Origin: Lentisphaeria bacterium
Lineage (GTDB): Bacteria; Verrucomicrobiota; Lentisphaeria; Victivallales; GWF2-50-93
DNA: 5,482 bases
Assembly: GCA_020056205.1 (NCBI GenBank)
Contig: JAGVIF010000448.1
Span: 1 to 5,482, forward strand
Direction: 5' to 3'
Translations under genes and position numbers: made by a program
The notes under the pieces: generated by a model
What the model was told of the DNA's origin: nothing
The model's input: the letters and a program-made list of their open reading frames with translations, nothing else
The model's database searches: none
Part shown: piece by piece, positions 4,786 to 5,482 of the stretch
Numbering within the stretch: position 1 is the stretch's first letter
Layout of the letters: the number at the start of each line of letters is the position of its first letter

Positions 4786-4801
4786 GAGTGAGGTAAAAAT
4801 G
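4783..4801 (+). promoter_or_regulatory. Ribosome binding site and two-codon frame before the small membrane protein
   Basis: GGAG (4785-4788) and AGGT (4791-4794) stand before ATG 4799, the second five to six bases away; this decides for 4799 over the TTG at 4772 or the ATG at 4775, both of which lie inside the attC stem. ATG-GAG-TGA (4783-4791) starts in the R' core and ends 7 bases before the true start. Confidence 0.55.
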
Positions 4802-5074
4802 AACGACAGTAAAAAATCATTGGGCGTTTTACTAGCTGGTCTCGGTATATTGCTGATGGGAATATCCTCGATTACATTCGCGTTGAAAGGATGTTCTAAT
4901 ATGAACACCAAACAGCATGAAACTGTAACCGCAGAAGAAAGTTTTGAAGAAGCAATGGCTGAAGCAAAAAAAACATTTGATGATCCTGCATTTCAAAAGA
5001 TGCTTCAGGAAAATCTCAAGAAAGCTTTGTCGGAGGTTGAAGTAAAAGAAACTGAAATCGAAATACGGAAATAG
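4799..5074 (+). CDS. Cassette-encoded small membrane or lipoprotein, 91 aa
   Basis: I recognise no family. MNDSKKS is followed by one hydrophobic segment (about residues 8-28), then LKGC with C32. The LKGC could be a weak lipobox (lysine at -2 is unusual), making this either a lipoprotein anchored at C32 or a single-span membrane protein with its C-terminus outside the cytoplasm. Residues 41-91 are rich in E, K and A (EESFEEAMAEAKKTF, ENLKKALSEVEVKETE) and should be helical, possibly a coiled coil. The start at 4799 has a good ribosome site. The TAG (5072-5074) stands two bases before the R'' core of attC-5, so gene and cassette fit tightly, about 350 bp in all. Function is unknown. Confidence 0.75.
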   Translation: MNDSKKSLGVLLAGLGILLMGISSITFALKGCSNMNTKQHETVTAEESFEEAMAEAKKTFDDPAFQKMLQENLKKALSEVEVKETEIEIRK

Positions 5075-5076
5075 AA

Positions 5077-5131
5077 CCATAACTAGGAAATTTTGCCGAC
5101 CCTTAGAAAGACGGCGGCAAATTTCTAACGT
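5077..5131 (+). other. attC: attC-5 site, truncated in its R' core by a group II intron
   Basis: R''-like CCATAAC (5077-5083); stem GAAATTTTGCCG (5087-5098) with CGGCAAATTTC (5115-5125), 11 pairs and one bulged T as in attC-4; spacers TAG and TAAC; then GT (5130-5131) where GTT is expected. The third base of GTTRRRY is missing because the intron starts at 5132. The other half of the core should lie after the intron's 3' end, outside the window. Confidence 0.7.
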
Positions 5132-5252
5132 GTGCGCCCGGCAGGGCGCTTTACTAAAGGGTGGAAGTCCCTTGCATACCCGTCGGGGAAATGCTAGCGA
5201 AAGACAAGGGCGCCGCCGTGATACGGGGGTCGTACGTAAGGACTTTTTAACT

Positions 5253-5407
5253 GAATATCCAATAACGAACACGGAATATCCAATGTCCAAGTCCATTTCT
5301 GTCCTTCACCGGTTGGAGATTGAGTGTTGGATATCTGCCTGTGCGTACACGCAGACAGGTTGGGTGTTCAAATGAGTTCATATTTTCTTAGATTGACAGC
5401 AATGGGT
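5253..5407. repeat. Dispersed AATATCCAA-type repeat, copy 2, inside the intron
   Basis: Bases 5268-5327 match 1-60 and 5366-5407 match about 56-100. GAATATCCAAT occurs twice with a 21-base period (5253-5263, 5274-5284), and a near-inverted TTGGATATC follows at 5327-5335. GGGTCGTACGT stands on both sides (5227-5237, 5404-5414), a possible duplication made by insertion. Confidence 0.75.
5335..5359. repeat. Short dispersed palindrome (CCTGTGCGT...GCAGACAGG), copy B
   Basis: Matches 231-256 apart from one missing base. It lies in a 40-bp segment (5329-5368) that copy 1 of the larger repeat lacks; the segment is bordered by GAGTGTT (5322-5328) and GGGTGTT (5362-5368). Confidence 0.75.
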
Positions 5408-5482
5408 CGTACGTCTGGCGCTGAGAGAGCCATGGGAGGGAGACCTTCCAGGCTGCTCAATTATCCGCAGAAAGCAAATTGC

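Larger units (their letters stand above)
2187..5131 (+). mobile_element. Integron gene-cassette array, four cassettes
   Basis: Five attC-like sites all point the same way and bound four units: 2187-3444 (TolB-like protein), 3445-4136 (no credible + strand gene, MITE), 4137-4779 (CxxC protein) and 4780 to about 5130 (small membrane protein). Every likely gene in the region is on the + strand and the last ORF of each unit ends close to the next attC, as expected of cassettes. The attC sites differ in sequence, which suggests cassettes of separate origin. No integrase gene or attI is in the window. The glycosyltransferase may belong to a preceding cassette, but its left border is not recognisable. 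Confidence 0.75.
5132..5482 (+). mobile_element. Group II intron, 5' part (domain I), interrupted and running off the window
   Basis: GTGCGCCCGGCAGGGCGC at the start is the usual 5' end of bacterial group II introns (GUGYG). It is followed by GGGTGGAAGTCCC (5160-5172) and GCTAGCGAAAGACAAGGG (5194-5211), segments I recognise from domain I of bacterial introns. After about 5239 the likeness stops and a dispersed repeat begins, so the intron seems broken, or resumes after about 5407. No reverse transcriptase ORF is in the window; it would lie to the right if present. The class cannot be fixed from this part. Confidence 0.75.

Noticed and set aside
4425..4820. Minus-strand ORF of 131 codons
   Set aside because: It spans attC-4 and is antisense to the end of the CxxC gene; no motif or ribosome site.
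5130..5375. + strand ORF of 81 codons
   Set aside because: It is a translation of group II intron domain I and the dispersed repeat, both non-coding.
1..5482. CRISPR array, rRNA or tRNA genes
   Set aside because: No regularly spaced direct repeats with unique spacers, and no tRNA-like cloverleaf or rRNA sequence was seen. The repeats present are irregular and few.

Overview
The window looks like a piece of a bacterial genome, probably from an environmental or uncultivated lineage, dense in small mobile and repetitive DNA. Its centre is a run of integron-type gene cassettes. No rRNA, tRNA or taxonomic marker is present. The repeat style (AATATCCAA repeats, CCTGTCTGC palindromes, CACAAAG microsatellites, octamer-period stretches between genes) resembles what I associate with PVC-group or Omnitrophota-like metagenome bins, but this is an impression and not an assignment.

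Layout. Bases 1-791 hold no convincing gene. They contain a dispersed repeat, a near-perfect sigma70-type promoter whose -10 lies in a 16-bp inverted repeat, a conserved hairpin repeat and low-complexity octamer arrays. Bases 792-1991 encode a complete GT4 glycosyltransferase that carries repeated GCGAAATTCGC palindromes and lies between two copies of the hairpin repeat. From 2134 to 5131 I read five attC recombination sites (2134-2192, 3391-3450, 4084-4142, 4726-4785, 5077-5131). They delimit four cassettes, all on the + strand: a secreted TolB/WD40-like propeller protein (2234-3244, with an in-frame amber codon at a conserved aromatic position and 32 further codons in frame); a cassette with no credible + strand gene but a 385-bp MITE-like element; a CxxC/CxxC probable metal-binding protein (4149-4526) plus a possible 31-codon ORF; and a small membrane or lipoprotein of 91 aa (4799-5074).

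The last attC is cut two bases into its R' core by the 5' end of a group II intron (from 5132). The intron sequence appears interrupted by a second copy of the dispersed repeat found at the window start, and it runs off the right end.

How it works together (inference). Cassette genes would be moved by an integron integrase that is not in this window. The three cassettes with genes each have a minimal ATG...stop reading frame just upstream of the main start, in two cases overlapping it as ATGA, so translation may be helped by coupling. The glycosyltransferase probably acts in cell-surface polysaccharide synthesis. The integrase, attI and the rest of the intron should lie outside the window.
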